The notes under the pieces are model-generated. The model worked only from the letters and a program-made list of their open reading frames with translations, was not told where the DNA came from and made no database searches. From Undibacterium umbellatum (GTDB lineage Bacteria > Pseudomonadota > Gammaproteobacteria > Burkholderiales > Burkholderiaceae_D): a stretch of 64,000 nucleotides of DNA. Numbering within the stretch: the first letter of the stretch is position 1; every line of letters starts with the position of its first letter. The stretch lies in contig NZ_JACOFX010000015.1 of the NCBI RefSeq assembly GCF_014284125.1, forward strand, positions 62,001 through 126,000, read 5' to 3'. Below are positions 1 to 9,866 of this stretch, piece after piece. A program made the translations under genes and the position numbers.

Positions 1-2189
1 AGTTGCCCAAGGAAATACCCGTTTTCTTTACCAGGCGTATCCAGAAATTTACGCAATGCTGAACGGTCAACAAATTTGAATGGAGCTGGCTGGTAAGCGG
101 CTTTGCTTTCCCAGCCCTTGAATTCTTCTTCCGGTACGGCCTTGACTTCTTCTATATCAAAATCACCGACAATCGCCATGTGGCCATTGCTGGCACCATA
201 AAACTGTTTGTGAAAATCAATCAGGTCAGTCGTCTTGATGGCATTCAGTTCCGAGATGACTTGCTGCGAAGTTTCCAGCGCACGTATGTCGCCCATGGGA
301 TAACTATTGAAATGCCGGGCCAGCGCATCCTTTGCCATACCCTCTGGGGTATTGCCTGCATTTCGCCAGGAGTTTCTTTCGCTCGTGATCGCGGTGGTGG
401 CCTGGGCGAAACTGGGCTCTTTTAAGTTCAGCATCATCAGTTTCAGCGCTTGTTTCAGATGTGATTTGTCAGTGATGAATTTGGTGACGCGACCTCGCAT
501 GCGTGCTTTTTCCCGTTCTGCTTCCAGGCTTTCCTTGCCATAGCGGCCAGTACCATTGAGCAAGACTTGCCTGGTCAGACGTTCTATCCAGCGCTTGTTG
601 GCGAGTGATTTTTCATCGCCCCAGTGCAAAACCAGGTCAACTACGACTTCCTGGCCGCGCGTGGGTTTTACCAGCAAGGCTGTTTCTATATTTCCTATCT
701 TGATCCTGCGCGTGCTTTGCTGAATATTTTCTGGCGAAGTATTAAATTCAGCAACGGCAGCATATTCATCAACATGAGAAAAATCCTTCATGATGTCACT
801 GACTTGAGGTTCAGCAGGCATGCTGGTGTCGACATTTTTTTGTTCTGCCAGCAAGATACCTGTGGTGCGGTTTTCTCTGACGAAATAACGCTGGGCAGCT
901 TGTTGTATCTGCTCAGTTTTCATGCTGGCGACACGGTCTTTTTCCAGAAACATCAAACGCCAGTCGCCCGCAGCGATGTATCTGGACATCCTCATGCTCA
1001 ATGCATGCGGATTGTTCATGACGCTGGAAAAAACATTCACATATTTGCTTTTAAATAAATCCAGTTCTTGCTCAGTCCATGCATGTTTTCCAAAAGTTTC
1101 TATCGCTTTTGCTACAGCCTTGGGAGTATTCTCATCGGTACTTCCAGCCAAATTGCTGTAGCCTAACAAGATGAGGCCATTGTCTGCTATGCCTTCAATG
1201 TGATATCCCAGACCCTGATTGACAGGAAGTAAGTCACCTGCCTGGCTACGCAGTTCTCTTCCGGAAGTCAGCATGTTTGCTGCGAATTGCAGGGCAGCAT
1301 AGTCAGGGTGTAATAAGGAGGGACTGTGATAGGCCAATATCACCGGATTGGCATTGTCTTTTTTCCTGAGGATGACCAGGCGTTCTCCCTGCTGTGCAGG
1401 TTCAACGGTAGGTATTTTGGGCAAGGCAGATTTTGGTGTGGGAATCGCGCCAAACTGGCGCGTGATTGCCTGTAAGGCTATGCTGGCATCAAATTTTCCT
1501 GCAACCATCAACACGGCATTATCTGGACGGTAGAATTGACGACACAACTGCTGTAATTGCTCTATGTTGACGTTCTCGATATCACTTTTTTCACCAATCA
1601 CACTATGACCGTAACCATGCCAGTCAAAAGCCACGGCCTGCACGCGACGTACCAAAGTGTTATAAGCATTATTCTCCCTGAGTTCCAGTTCGTTGCGTAC
1701 TACCGTCATTTCAGTATTAAGCTCAGACTTCAGGAAGCGTGCATTTAGCATGCGGTCTGCTTCCATACTCAAGACCCAGTTGAGCTCACTCTCATTGGCC
1801 TCGAATGTGGCAAAATATTGCGTATAGTCAGGAAAAGTAAATGCATTCGAACGCATGCCTTTTGCAGTCAATTGCCTGGAAATTTCCGGGTATTTTTTAC
1901 TACCTTTACTCAGCATGTGCTCCAGCAAATGGGCGTGACCGGTTTGTCCTGCACCTTCATTCCTTGAACCTGCCAGATAAGTCATATTGACTGTTGTCGT
2001 CGATTTTGAAGTGTCTGGCATCAACAAGACTTTCAAACCATTTGGCAAACGATATTCACTGATACCTTCTACGGTACTGAGCTTTTCTACATTTGCCTGC
2101 AAGCTTGTTGCTGCCTGTGCGTGACTGCTGGAAAACAGCAGGTGTATGGCAAGAACAATCGCTAAAGCCGGGGTTTTGATGTGAGGCAT
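1..2189 (-). CDS. Secreted M16 zinc metallopeptidase, 3' end outside window
   Basis: The reading frame starts at the ATG whose complement is 2187-2189 and runs off the left edge, leaving about 729 residues. A signal peptide (hydrophobic residues 8-20, likely cut near SHAQA) is followed by the pitrilysin/insulinase core. The inverted zinc motif HLLEH is at residues 87-91, and the third ligand lies in the VVRNELE segment about 76 residues later. The N-terminal peptidase domain, its M16_C partner and the start of the second half are present, so the complete protein should be near 900 residues like its downstream neighbour. It is a close paralogue of the gene at 2255-5011. A terminator separates the two, so it probably has its own promoter. 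No strong ribosome site is visible before the start. Family assignment is firm; the substrate is unknown but presumably peptides in the periplasm. Confidence 0.93.
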   Translation of the reverse strand, partial: MPHIKTPALAIVLAIHLLFSSSHAQAATSLQANVEKLSTVEGISEYRLPNGLKVLLMPDTSKSTTTVNMTYLAGSRNEGAGQTGHAHLLEHMLSKGSKKYPEISRQLTAKGMRSNAFTFPDYTQYFATFEANESELNWVLSMEADRMLNARFLKSELNTEMTVVRNELELRENNAYNTLVRRVQAVAFDWHGYGHSVIGEKSDIENVNIEQLQQLCRQFYRPDNAVLMVAGKFDASIALQAITRQFGAIPTPKSALPKIPTVEPAQQGERLVILRKKDNANPVILAYHSPSLLHPDYAALQFAANMLTSGRELRSQAGDLLPVNQGLGYHIEGIADNGLILLGYSNLAGSTDENTPKAVAKAIETFGKHAWTEQELDLFKSKYVNVFSSVMNNPHALSMRMSRYIAAGDWRLMFLEKDRVASMKTEQIQQAAQRYFVRENRTTGILLAEQKNVDTSMPAEPQVSDIMKDFSHVDEYAAVAEFNTSPENIQQSTRRIKIGNIETALLVKPTRGQEVVVDLVLHWGDEKSLANKRWIERLTRQVLLNGTGRYGKESLEAEREKARMRGRVTKFITDKSHLKQALKLMMLNLKEPSFAQATTAITSERNSWRNAGNTPEGMAKDALARHFNSYPMGDIRALETSQQVISELNAIKTTDLIDFHKQFYGASNGHMAIVGDFDIEEVKAVPEEEFKGWESKAAYQPAPFKFVDRSALRKFLDTPGKENGYFLGQ

Positions 2190-2213
2190 GATGTCTGAAA
2201 AAATGGGTATAAA

Positions 2214-2242
2214 AAAACCGGAAATCTTAGATTTCCGGTTTT
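2214..2242 (-). terminator. Rho-independent terminator of the M16 gene at 2255-5011
   Basis: A perfect 13-bp inverted repeat (AAAACCGGAAATC and its complement) has a 3-base loop. On the minus strand it ends in a T run. It lies just after the stop codon of the upstream peptidase gene. Confidence 0.85.
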
Positions 2243-2254
2243 ATGGAAAGCAGC

Positions 2255-5011
2255 TTATTTGCTTGCAGCAGCTTTGGCCTTGGCTTCATCCGCTGCAATA
2301 AAGACACTCATTTTGGCCGGCTCTATATAGCGGCGGAAGGCATCATTGACCTGCTCCACAGTCAGCGTCTGTATCTTGTCATCCATGGCTTGTGACCAGG
2401 CCCATGTGCGTTTCAGATACAGATTGCTATTCCAGCCGCTGGCAACCGCACCATCGCTGCTGCGGCCCTGTACGCGCTGCTGCAAGAGTCCGGATTTGGC
2501 CTTGGCCAGTTCGTCGGCAGTGAAACCTTCTTTGAGTGCGCGTGTCAATTCTTCCTTGACAGCGATTTCCAGTTTTTCCAGATTCTGCGGTGCTGCCGTA
2601 GCACTGATACTGAAGCTACCTACGGGATCAATTTCACCTGCAGTCAGGCTGGAACCACCGCCATAAGACAGACCATCTTTTTGACGTATGCGCTCCATCA
2701 CGCGCGAGTTCATGCCTGCGCCACCACCAAAAATATAATTGGCCACACGCAGTGCGGCAAAGTCAGCATCATCTTCGCGTAAGCTCAGATTCATACGGCT
2801 GGAATAGACGCCATTTTCCTTGTCAGGTGTGTTGAAAGTCTTGCGTATCGCAGAAATTTCTTCGCGCTTGCTGACCAGGCGGCTGAACGGAGCCTTGCTG
2901 GCCCAGCCATCAAATACCTTGGCGACAGTCTGTTTGGTGCTGTCCACATCAAAATCACCAACAATGGACAATTCACCCTTGGAAACACCATAAAAATCTT
3001 TATGGAAAGCCTTGATATCTTCCAGCTTGACATTGCGCAAGGCATCCAGTGTTTCTTCCAGCGTCATGGAGGCGCGCACATCGCCTTTTGGATAGGTATT
3101 GAAATGCTGCGCCATCGCACGGCTGGCAACGGCAGAAGGCTCATTGCGTGAAGCCTCAGTGTTGACCAAAGCTCTTTCTTTCAGTTGCTTGAATTCACTT
3201 TCCGGGAAGTTGGCTTCTTTCAATACATGCGCCACCAGTTCCAATGCTGCTGGCAAATTCGCCTTGGTGGTCTGGAATGAATACAGGCCCCCGCTCATTT
3301 TCAGCTTGGACATTTCATCTGCCAACTGGGCGCGTGAATATTTGCTGGTACCTGTGCTCAGCAAGCCGCCCGTAAAGCCCATGACAGTGGATTTGCCAAA
3401 CAGGGTTTTCTCATCACCCCAATGCAAATTCAGCGAGACATTGACAGTTTCGCCACGGGTCTTTTTGGGCAAGAGCGCCACTTGCAGATTGCCGATATTA
3501 CTTATTTTCGTACGCTTGTCTATGTTTGCCGGTGACGGGTCAAACACTTCGCCAGTCAGTGTCGCTGCTTTGGGTTTGAAGTCTTTCATTGCCTCGGCAA
3601 TGCCTGGTGCGACAGGTACTTCGGCGCGCTGCGGGTTGTCTTCCGGGATAAACGTACCGACAGTACGGTTGTCGCGCACCAGATACTTTTTCACCGCAGC
3701 AGTGACTTCTTCAGAGCTGACGTTGCCTGCATCATCCCTGTCCTTGAACAGATAACGCCAGTCACCCATGGCGATATATTCAGACATGCTGACGCCTATG
3801 GACTCATGGTTGTTCAACAGCTTTTCATAGAAGTTGGCATTGTCGCGTTTCAGGCGTTCCAGTTCTTCCTTTGTCGGTGGGTTATTCTTGAAGTCTTCTA
3901 TACCTGCCAGCAGGGCATCCCTGGCAGCATCGACAGATTCACCTTTCTTGACGACGGCACCGATGATGGCGAGCCCAGGTTCAACATGGCCCAGGCTGGT
4001 GGAAAACACTTGCACCAGTTTGCCACTTTCCACCAGTTGTTTGTGCAAGCGACCATGCGGTGCACTGGCCAGTATGCTACCAGCATAGTTCAGCGCATCG
4101 CGGTCATGGTGCAAGCCAGCCGGCACCTTGTAGGCGATCATCACCATCTGTACATCACCTTTGCGGCGCACGACAAAACTGCGCTCGCCATCCTGGGTTG
4201 GCTCAGTGGTCCAGAACTGGGGCAGACTGCGCGTTGGCTTGGTGATTTTGCCAAAGGAGGCGTTAATCCATTGCAAGGCTTTTTCAGCTTCAAACTTACC
4301 TGCTACTAACAGCACGGCATTGTCTGGCTGGTAGTAGTTGCGGTAAAAGGCTTGCAGGTTTTCTATCTTGACGTTTTCTATATCACTGCGATTGCCGATG
4401 GTGGAATTGCCATAGTTATGCCAGTCAAAGGCCACGCTCTGCATGCGTTTCATCAGCACTGCGCCGGGTGAATTTTCACCCCTTTCATATTCATTGCGCA
4501 CTACCGTCATCTCGGTGTCGAGATCTTTTTTTGCGATATTGGAATTGACCATGCGGTCGGCTTCCATTTCCAGCGCCCATTTCAGATTGTCATCACTGGC
4601 CTGGAACAATTCAAAATAATTGGTGCGGTCCATGGACGTGGTGCCATTGATGCGCATGCCACGCTTATTGAATTCTTCAGTAATTTTGGGGTTGGTCGGC
4701 GTGCCCTTGAAAAGCAAATGCTCAAGCAAATGCGCCATACCGGTTTCACCATAGCTTTCATGACGTGAACCAACCAGATAAGTGATATTGACAGTAACGG
4801 TAGGTTTGGATGCATCCGGCATCAGCAAAACGCGCAAGCCATTCGGCAAACGGTATTCTGTAATCCCTTCCACGCTGGTAACCTGACTGACACCGTTGGG
4901 CAGCTTGTCTGCCAGCGCAACCGGCGCAGTGAACAGAAACACGCCACCCAAAACCAGGGCGCGCAAGACGGGTTTGAGTGAAAGCTGCTTACCGGTGCGT
5001 AGTTGAGGCAT
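2255..5011 (-). CDS. Secreted M16 zinc metallopeptidase (918 aa)
   Basis: This is a full-length two-half pitrilysin-type peptidase. A signal peptide (residues 1-34, ending VALA) is followed by the active half with HLLEH at 94-98 and the third zinc ligand E174. M16_C domains follow, then a C-terminal half that keeps the substrate-binding Arg/Tyr signature (RIRQKDGLSYG). The ATG has an AAGGAT ribosome site 5 bases upstream. Length and domain order match periplasmic M16 proteins of Proteobacteria, which degrade peptides released from larger proteins. It sits upstream of a close paralogue and is ended by the hairpin at 2214-2242. A third paralogue of the same architecture lies at 17701-20475. The specific substrate cannot be read from sequence. 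Confidence 0.96.
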   Translation of the reverse strand: MPQLRTGKQLSLKPVLRALVLGGVFLFTAPVALADKLPNGVSQVTSVEGITEYRLPNGLRVLLMPDASKPTVTVNITYLVGSRHESYGETGMAHLLEHLLFKGTPTNPKITEEFNKRGMRINGTTSMDRTNYFELFQASDDNLKWALEMEADRMVNSNIAKKDLDTEMTVVRNEYERGENSPGAVLMKRMQSVAFDWHNYGNSTIGNRSDIENVKIENLQAFYRNYYQPDNAVLLVAGKFEAEKALQWINASFGKITKPTRSLPQFWTTEPTQDGERSFVVRRKGDVQMVMIAYKVPAGLHHDRDALNYAGSILASAPHGRLHKQLVESGKLVQVFSTSLGHVEPGLAIIGAVVKKGESVDAARDALLAGIEDFKNNPPTKEELERLKRDNANFYEKLLNNHESIGVSMSEYIAMGDWRYLFKDRDDAGNVSSEEVTAAVKKYLVRDNRTVGTFIPEDNPQRAEVPVAPGIAEAMKDFKPKAATLTGEVFDPSPANIDKRTKISNIGNLQVALLPKKTRGETVNVSLNLHWGDEKTLFGKSTVMGFTGGLLSTGTSKYSRAQLADEMSKLKMSGGLYSFQTTKANLPAALELVAHVLKEANFPESEFKQLKERALVNTEASRNEPSAVASRAMAQHFNTYPKGDVRASMTLEETLDALRNVKLEDIKAFHKDFYGVSKGELSIVGDFDVDSTKQTVAKVFDGWASKAPFSRLVSKREEISAIRKTFNTPDKENGVYSSRMNLSLREDDADFAALRVANYIFGGGAGMNSRVMERIRQKDGLSYGGGSSLTAGEIDPVGSFSISATAAPQNLEKLEIAVKEELTRALKEGFTADELAKAKSGLLQQRVQGRSSDGAVASGWNSNLYLKRTWAWSQAMDDKIQTLTVEQVNDAFRRYIEPAKMSVFIAADEAKAKAAASK

Positions 5012-5188
5012 AAAATCCTTTTATGATTTCAGGTTGTGAAAATAATAAATCCGTCAGGCGGAGTGCGCCGACGGATATGATTGGTGGAAATAATGAAAGT
5101 TGCAGCTATTTTGTAATATGGATAGGTGATAATCGCCGTATCTGCAAAAAAAGTTAGATTGTCACTATCTGTTAAATGTAGTTATTTG

Positions 5189-6013
5189 TCAATCAATTGT
5201 GGCGACAACTTCCAGTGTCTGGGTGGCCCCCCAGCTTTCACCGGGTGCCAGGCTGACAGGGCGCAATATCGTTGCTGCTTCTACGCATAGCATGTGTTGC
5301 TCGCCTCCCGCATGCAGATCATTGATCTTTGATGCACCAGCACCAGGGTTCCAGACCACGGCATCGTCAAAACCATTGCTGCGTATGAGGGTGCGCTGAT
5401 GTGGCTGATGGAGCTCCAGTTGCGCCGGGGCATAGCTGTAGATGCGGTCAGTCTCGCCATTGATGCGCAGGAAAGAATCGGCTTCCAGGCAATGATCTGC
5501 GCCGCTGACAGTGTCGCGGTAACGCAGGCCCTGCAGCCCGTGCAGGCTGACGCTGGTAATATCCTGTACGGCCAGATAGGTATGCAGGGCAGTGCAAAAG
5601 CTGAAATTGGTGTCGCCGGTATTTTCTACCTCCAGTGCCATCTGCAAGGCGTTAGCGAGTATGCTGATGCGCAACTGGGCGCGGAAGACATGCGGCCATA
5701 TCGTCAGGCGGGCAATGTTTTCCCTGAGTTCATAGACTGCAACCGCTGCGCCATGCTCTGCCAGGCCAGACTGCAAGAGCTTCCATTCCGAGGTACGGGC
5801 AAAGCCATGCTTGGGTAAGGTGCCCTGATTGGAAAACTGTGGGAACACCACCGGCACACCGCCACGTATGGCGACACCATCCTGAAAAGCCGAGCTTTTA
5901 CTCATGAATAATTGCTCCACTCCACCGGCAGGTATCCAGGAACATACATGCGCACCCTGGCTGGCAATTTTTGCGGTAGCACCGTCTTGTGACCGGAGAC
6001 TGAGAAAATTCAT
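5189..6013 (-). CDS. Putative glucose-6-phosphate 1-epimerase (YeaD/aldose-1-epimerase family)
   Basis: The 274-residue protein belongs to the aldose-epimerase fold. The segment FCTALHTYLAVQDI resembles the YeaD-type catalytic His region, and the later NGFDDAVVWNPG and MLCVEAA segments are the conserved C-terminal signatures of hexose-6-phosphate mutarotases. Members interconvert the alpha and beta anomers of glucose-6-phosphate in the cytoplasm. There is no signal peptide. The gene stands alone between the M16 pair and a divergent SirB-like gene, about 150 bp from the start of the latter, so the two promoters share that space. Family confidence is high; whether the substrate is phosphorylated hexose is inferred from the YeaD-like motifs. 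Confidence 0.85.
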   Translation of the reverse strand: MNFLSLRSQDGATAKIASQGAHVCSWIPAGGVEQLFMSKSSAFQDGVAIRGGVPVVFPQFSNQGTLPKHGFARTSEWKLLQSGLAEHGAAVAVYELRENIARLTIWPHVFRAQLRISILANALQMALEVENTGDTNFSFCTALHTYLAVQDITSVSLHGLQGLRYRDTVSGADHCLEADSFLRINGETDRIYSYAPAQLELHQPHQRTLIRSNGFDDAVVWNPGAGASKINDLHAGGEQHMLCVEAATILRPVSLAPGESWGATQTLEVVATID

Positions 6014-6165
6014 GCAGGCTTTCTTTCAGTAAATGTTGATATCCATCAGTGTAATGGATAGTCGTGCAAACGGTATTGCTTTAGCATCAATTTGCTACGA
6101 CAAAAAACAATTGCTTTCGGTTAGTATTGCAGACACAAAAAAATTACTCAGATATCGAAACCAAC

Positions 6166-6549
6166 ATGTCCCTCAGCTATCTCGCCATCAAACATGTGCA
6201 TCTGACCTGTGTAGGATTGAGCGGCAGCTTGTTCCTGTTGCGCGGCTTCTGGAAGATACGAGACTCAGCCATGCTGCAACAACGCTGGGTAAAAATCTTG
6301 CCGCATATTGTCGATACTGTCTTGCTGGGCAGTGCCATAGCGTTGGCCTGGTGGAGCGGGCAATACCCCTTCCAGCAAAACTGGCTGACCGCCAAACTGC
6401 TGGCATTATTGGTCTATATCGCTTTTGGCACCCTGGCCCTCAAGCGCGGCAAGACCCCGGCCATACGGATGGCTGCCTTTATCGCCGCCATCCTGACTTT
6501 TATTTATATCATCAGCGTGGCCCTGAGCCGCCAGCCAATTCCATTTTGA
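6166..6549 (+). CDS. SirB2-family integral membrane protein
   Basis: I start this 127-residue protein at ATG 6166 (MSLSYLAIKHVHLTCVGLSG), because the upstream TTG at 6127 would add a polar tail to a membrane protein. Four hydrophobic segments are visible at about residues 4-24, 44-63, 75-93 and 102-120. The KxxH..C start and the LPHIVDTVLL segment are typical of the SirB family, small inner-membrane proteins common in Beta- and Gammaproteobacteria without a settled biochemical function. It ends 18 bp before the amidase start, so the two are probably one transcript. Nothing suggests a catalytic site. Confidence 0.8.
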   Translation: MSLSYLAIKHVHLTCVGLSGSLFLLRGFWKIRDSAMLQQRWVKILPHIVDTVLLGSAIALAWWSGQYPFQQNWLTAKLLALLVYIAFGTLALKRGKTPAIRMAAFIAAILTFIYIISVALSRQPIPF

Positions 6550-6567
6550 TTGAAGGAAAGCAAGCAC

Positions 6568-8124
6568 ATGAAATCACCTGTTCTCAGTTTCAGCACTCTG
6601 GCTGTCATGTCTGCATTGTTTGTGCTGCCAGGACACGCCTGTGCCAGCGAGACTCTGCATGAGCTGGCGCAAGATATCAAGGCGGGCAAGACCACAGCCA
6701 GCCAGATTTATGACTTGTATGATGCGCGCATCAATATCTATAACCCCGGCATACAGGCGGTGACTACGCGTAATCCGAATGCCAGGCAGGATGCAAAGAC
6801 AGCAGACCAGCAAAAAGCACCACACGGCAGCCTGGCTGGTTTGCCTTTGCTCTTGAAAGACAATATTGCCGTCCAGGGCATGGTTACTACGGCAGGCTCA
6901 GTGGCGCTGGCAGATAATTGGGCAGCACAAGATGCTCCGCTGGTAGCCCGCTTGCGAGCGGCTGGTGCCATTATCATGGGCAAGGCCAATCTCAGTGAAT
7001 GGGCCAACTTGCGTTCCAGCCAGTCCAGCAGCGGCTGGAGCAGTGCGGGTGGACAAACCCGCAATCCCTATGCGCCTGAGCGCAGCCCTTGCGGTTCCAG
7101 TTCAGGCTCTGGCGCTGCGGTGGCCGCGCGTTTGATCCCGGCAGCGATAGGCACGGAGACAGATGGCTCGATCGTCTGCCCCGCATCAGTCAATGGCCTG
7201 GTTGGCTTGAAACCCACCCTGGGCCTGGTGAGCCGCACCGGTATAGTGCCACTCAGCCATAGCCAGGATACCGCCGGGCCCATGACCCTGAATGTCCGTG
7301 ATGCCGCCATGCTCCTGAATGCCATGGCAGGCAGTGACCCGCAAGATGCTGCCACCCGCCAGGCAGACCAGCGCCGCAGCAAGGACTATACGGCGGGCTT
7401 GCAAGCTACGGCCCTGCAGGGCAAGCGTCTGGGCATCGTACGCAAAATGGTGGATGGCTATGATGTTGACACCAAAGCCTTGTTCGACAAAAGCCTGGCT
7501 ATCCTGATCGCCCAGGGGGCAACCGTAGTAGACCAGATAGACTTGCCTTATCTCGAAGAACTTGACAAGGATGAACTGACTGTCTTGCTCTATGAATTCA
7601 AGGCTGACCTGGATGCCTATCTGGCCAAGACGCCCGCAACCGTCAAGACCCGTAGCATGGCTGATGTGATTGCCTACAACCAGCAGCATGCCGATACTGT
7701 CATGCCTTATTTCGCCCAGGAACTGATGGAGCAGGCGCAGGCCAAAGGCAAGCTCAGCGACGCCGCCTACCGCCAGGCCAGCGCTCGCGTCAAGCTGCGT
7801 GCCGGCAAACAGGGCATAGATGCCGTGCTGAAAAAATACAAGCTCGACGCCCTGATCGCGCCGACCACAGGCACAGCCTGGCTGATCGACTATAAGGCTG
7901 GTGATATTGTCGAAGGCAGTTCCAGCAGCCCGGCGGCGATTGCCGGTTACCCCCACCTGACCGTGCCCATGGGCCAGGTCCGGGGCTTGCCGGTTGGTTT
8001 GTCACTGTTTGCCGGTGCCTGGTCAGAAGCAAAATTGCTGAACATGGGTTATGCCTTTGAGCAGGCCAGGCCAGCCCTGCCTGCACCCAGCCTGACTACT
8101 ACGGCGACTGCGGCGGCCAAGTAA
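6568..8124 (+). CDS. Exported amidase-signature-family hydrolase
   Basis: The chosen ATG at 6568 has a good ribosome site (GAAGGAAAG) and gives 518 residues. An upstream TTG at 6550 is less likely. A signal peptide ends around HACA-SETL, so the enzyme acts in the periplasm or outside. The amidase signature is complete: catalytic Lys in LPLLLKDNI, the Gly/Ser-rich block PCGSSSGSGAA supplying the cis-Ser, and the nucleophilic Ser in GTETDGSIVCPA. These enzymes hydrolyse amide bonds of small substrates such as aliphatic or aryl amides and peptide amides. It follows the SirB-like gene and converges with the GMC oxidoreductase gene 18 bp away. The substrate is undetermined. Confidence 0.92.
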   Translation: MKSPVLSFSTLAVMSALFVLPGHACASETLHELAQDIKAGKTTASQIYDLYDARINIYNPGIQAVTTRNPNARQDAKTADQQKAPHGSLAGLPLLLKDNIAVQGMVTTAGSVALADNWAAQDAPLVARLRAAGAIIMGKANLSEWANLRSSQSSSGWSSAGGQTRNPYAPERSPCGSSSGSGAAVAARLIPAAIGTETDGSIVCPASVNGLVGLKPTLGLVSRTGIVPLSHSQDTAGPMTLNVRDAAMLLNAMAGSDPQDAATRQADQRRSKDYTAGLQATALQGKRLGIVRKMVDGYDVDTKALFDKSLAILIAQGATVVDQIDLPYLEELDKDELTVLLYEFKADLDAYLAKTPATVKTRSMADVIAYNQQHADTVMPYFAQELMEQAQAKGKLSDAAYRQASARVKLRAGKQGIDAVLKKYKLDALIAPTTGTAWLIDYKAGDIVEGSSSSPAAIAGYPHLTVPMGQVRGLPVGLSLFAGAWSEAKLLNMGYAFEQARPALPAPSLTTTATAAAK

Positions 8125-8142
8125 GCTAAGCTGTCTTGTCAA

Positions 8143-9738
8143 CTACAAGCCGGCCCTGATCATATCCGCCGCCTTTTCGCCTATCATCATGGTAGGGGCA
8201 TTGGTATTGCCGCCTATCAGGGTAGGCATGATGGAGGCATCCACCACACGCAAACCTGTCATGCCATGTACCTTTAATTGCGGGTCGACCACGGCCATGG
8301 CATCCACACCCATCTTGCAGGTGCCTATGGGGTGATACACGGTGTCGCTGGTCTGGCGCAAGACGGCACGTATCTCATCATCGGTATGCACATTGGCAGT
8401 CTGGAAATCGCTGGTGCGTGCCGCCACCAGTGCCGGTGCATCCATCAGTTTGCGCGTGAGTTTAAAACCCTTGACCATGTTCTCGATGTCGTCCGGGTGT
8501 TCCAGGAAGCGCGGATTGATCAAGGGGGCAGCCATGGCGTCTTTGCTGGCCAGCGTTACTTCACCCACGCTTTTAGGCCGCAACAAACACATATGACAGG
8601 AATAGCCATGACCCAGATGCAGCTTACGCGCATGGTCATCCAGCATGGCCAGGACAAAATGCAGTTGTATATCTGGCGCAGTCAGGCTGGGATCAGTTTT
8701 TAAAAAGCCACCGCCTTCTGCACCGTTTGAAGTCAGCAAACCACGTCGCTGGCTTTGATAGCGCCTGAATTCTTTCACCATACGCAAGCTGCCACCAGCA
8801 GATACGCCCAGCAAGTCCAGGCTCTTGGCGCGGTACTTGAAGACGAAGTCAGGATGATCCTGCAAATTCTGGCCTACTCCGGGCAGGTCATGCACTACCG
8901 GTATCCCCAGCGCTTGCAAAGCCTTGCCATCACCCACGCCAGACAGCATCAGTAATTGCGGAGTCTGGAAAGCACCCGCCGCCAGCAAGACTTCCTTACC
9001 TGCTTTCAGGGTCTTGACTTGCCCAGCTTGCCGGTATTCAACGCCGATGGCACGCTTGCCTTCAAACAGAATGCGCGTCACATGACAGCCAGTTTCCACT
9101 TGCAGATTATTGCGCTTGCCCATGTGTGGGTGCAGGTAGCCGCGTGCGGCTGTCCAGCGTTCACCATTGTGCTGGGTCACCTGATAGATCCCTACACCTT
9201 CCTGCTCTTCACCATTGAAGTCGGTATTGATATTGAAGCCAGCCTGGCGGGCTGCTTCCAGGTAAATTTTCTGGTAGGGATTGTCGCTGCGCAATTCACT
9301 GACATGCAGCGGCCCAGACTGGCCATGATAATGGCCGCCATGGGTTTCATTGTTTTCTGATTTTTTGAAGTAAGGCAAGACTTCATCGAAAGACCAGCCA
9401 GTATTGCCGAGCGCCGCCCACTGATCATAATCCTGCCTGTGGCCACGGATATACACCATGGCATTGATGCCCGACGAACCACCCAGCATCTTGCCGCGCG
9501 GCTGGTATCCGCGCCTGCCATTCAGGCCGGGCTGCGGCACGGTTTCAAAAGCCCAATTGTTCAGCTTGGTCGGCAACATCGCCACCACACCTGCCGGTGT
9601 ATTCACCACCCAACTGTCACCCTTGCCACCGGATTCCAGTACGGTCACATGCAGATCGGGGTCTTCCGTCAGGCGGCCAGCCACGGCACAAGCGCCGGAA
9701 CCGCCACCGACGACGATGTAGTCAGGTGTTGTTGTCAT
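8143..9738 (-). CDS. GMC-family FAD-dependent oxidoreductase (choline/alcohol dehydrogenase type)
   Basis: The 531-residue flavoprotein opens with the FAD-binding GGGSGACAVAGRL dinucleotide motif and its acidic partner VLESGG. It carries the GMC signature around residues 80-100 (GKMLGGSSGINAMVYIRG) and ends with the HPIGTCKMG and GGNTNAPTMMIGEKAAD blocks that hold the active-site His and Asn. Members oxidise alcohols or choline to aldehydes and pass electrons to a quinone or acceptor. There is no signal peptide. Related sequences include alkanol dehydrogenase AlkJ and choline dehydrogenase BetA, but no betaine aldehyde dehydrogenase is adjacent, so the alcohol is open. It is divergent from the AraC regulator at 9867, its likely controller. 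Confidence 0.93.
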   Translation of the reverse strand: MTTTPDYIVVGGGSGACAVAGRLTEDPDLHVTVLESGGKGDSWVVNTPAGVVAMLPTKLNNWAFETVPQPGLNGRRGYQPRGKMLGGSSGINAMVYIRGHRQDYDQWAALGNTGWSFDEVLPYFKKSENNETHGGHYHGQSGPLHVSELRSDNPYQKIYLEAARQAGFNINTDFNGEEQEGVGIYQVTQHNGERWTAARGYLHPHMGKRNNLQVETGCHVTRILFEGKRAIGVEYRQAGQVKTLKAGKEVLLAAGAFQTPQLLMLSGVGDGKALQALGIPVVHDLPGVGQNLQDHPDFVFKYRAKSLDLLGVSAGGSLRMVKEFRRYQSQRRGLLTSNGAEGGGFLKTDPSLTAPDIQLHFVLAMLDDHARKLHLGHGYSCHMCLLRPKSVGEVTLASKDAMAAPLINPRFLEHPDDIENMVKGFKLTRKLMDAPALVAARTSDFQTANVHTDDEIRAVLRQTSDTVYHPIGTCKMGVDAMAVVDPQLKVHGMTGLRVVDASIMPTLIGGNTNAPTMMIGEKAADMIRAGL

Positions 9739-9866
9739 ATTGTCTCTTAAGTATTTTTAGTTTTTACAGTGTTGCCGAATTTTATATTCCGGTGTAGCTT
9801 AAGATATTAAATCTTCAGGCTCCAGAAAGTAAGGACAAATACTGCCAGGTTGCAGCTAAAGCAAGG
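9739..9866. promoter_or_regulatory. Divergent promoter region between GMC oxidoreductase and AraC regulator
   Basis: This 128-bp gap carries both start regions. CTTAAG occurs twice, at 9746-9751 and 9797-9802, about five helical turns apart. An AAGAT/ATCTT inverted repeat lies at 9801-9815. Such spaced repeats would suit an AraC-type dimer, but no consensus was available to test this. Confidence 0.35.
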
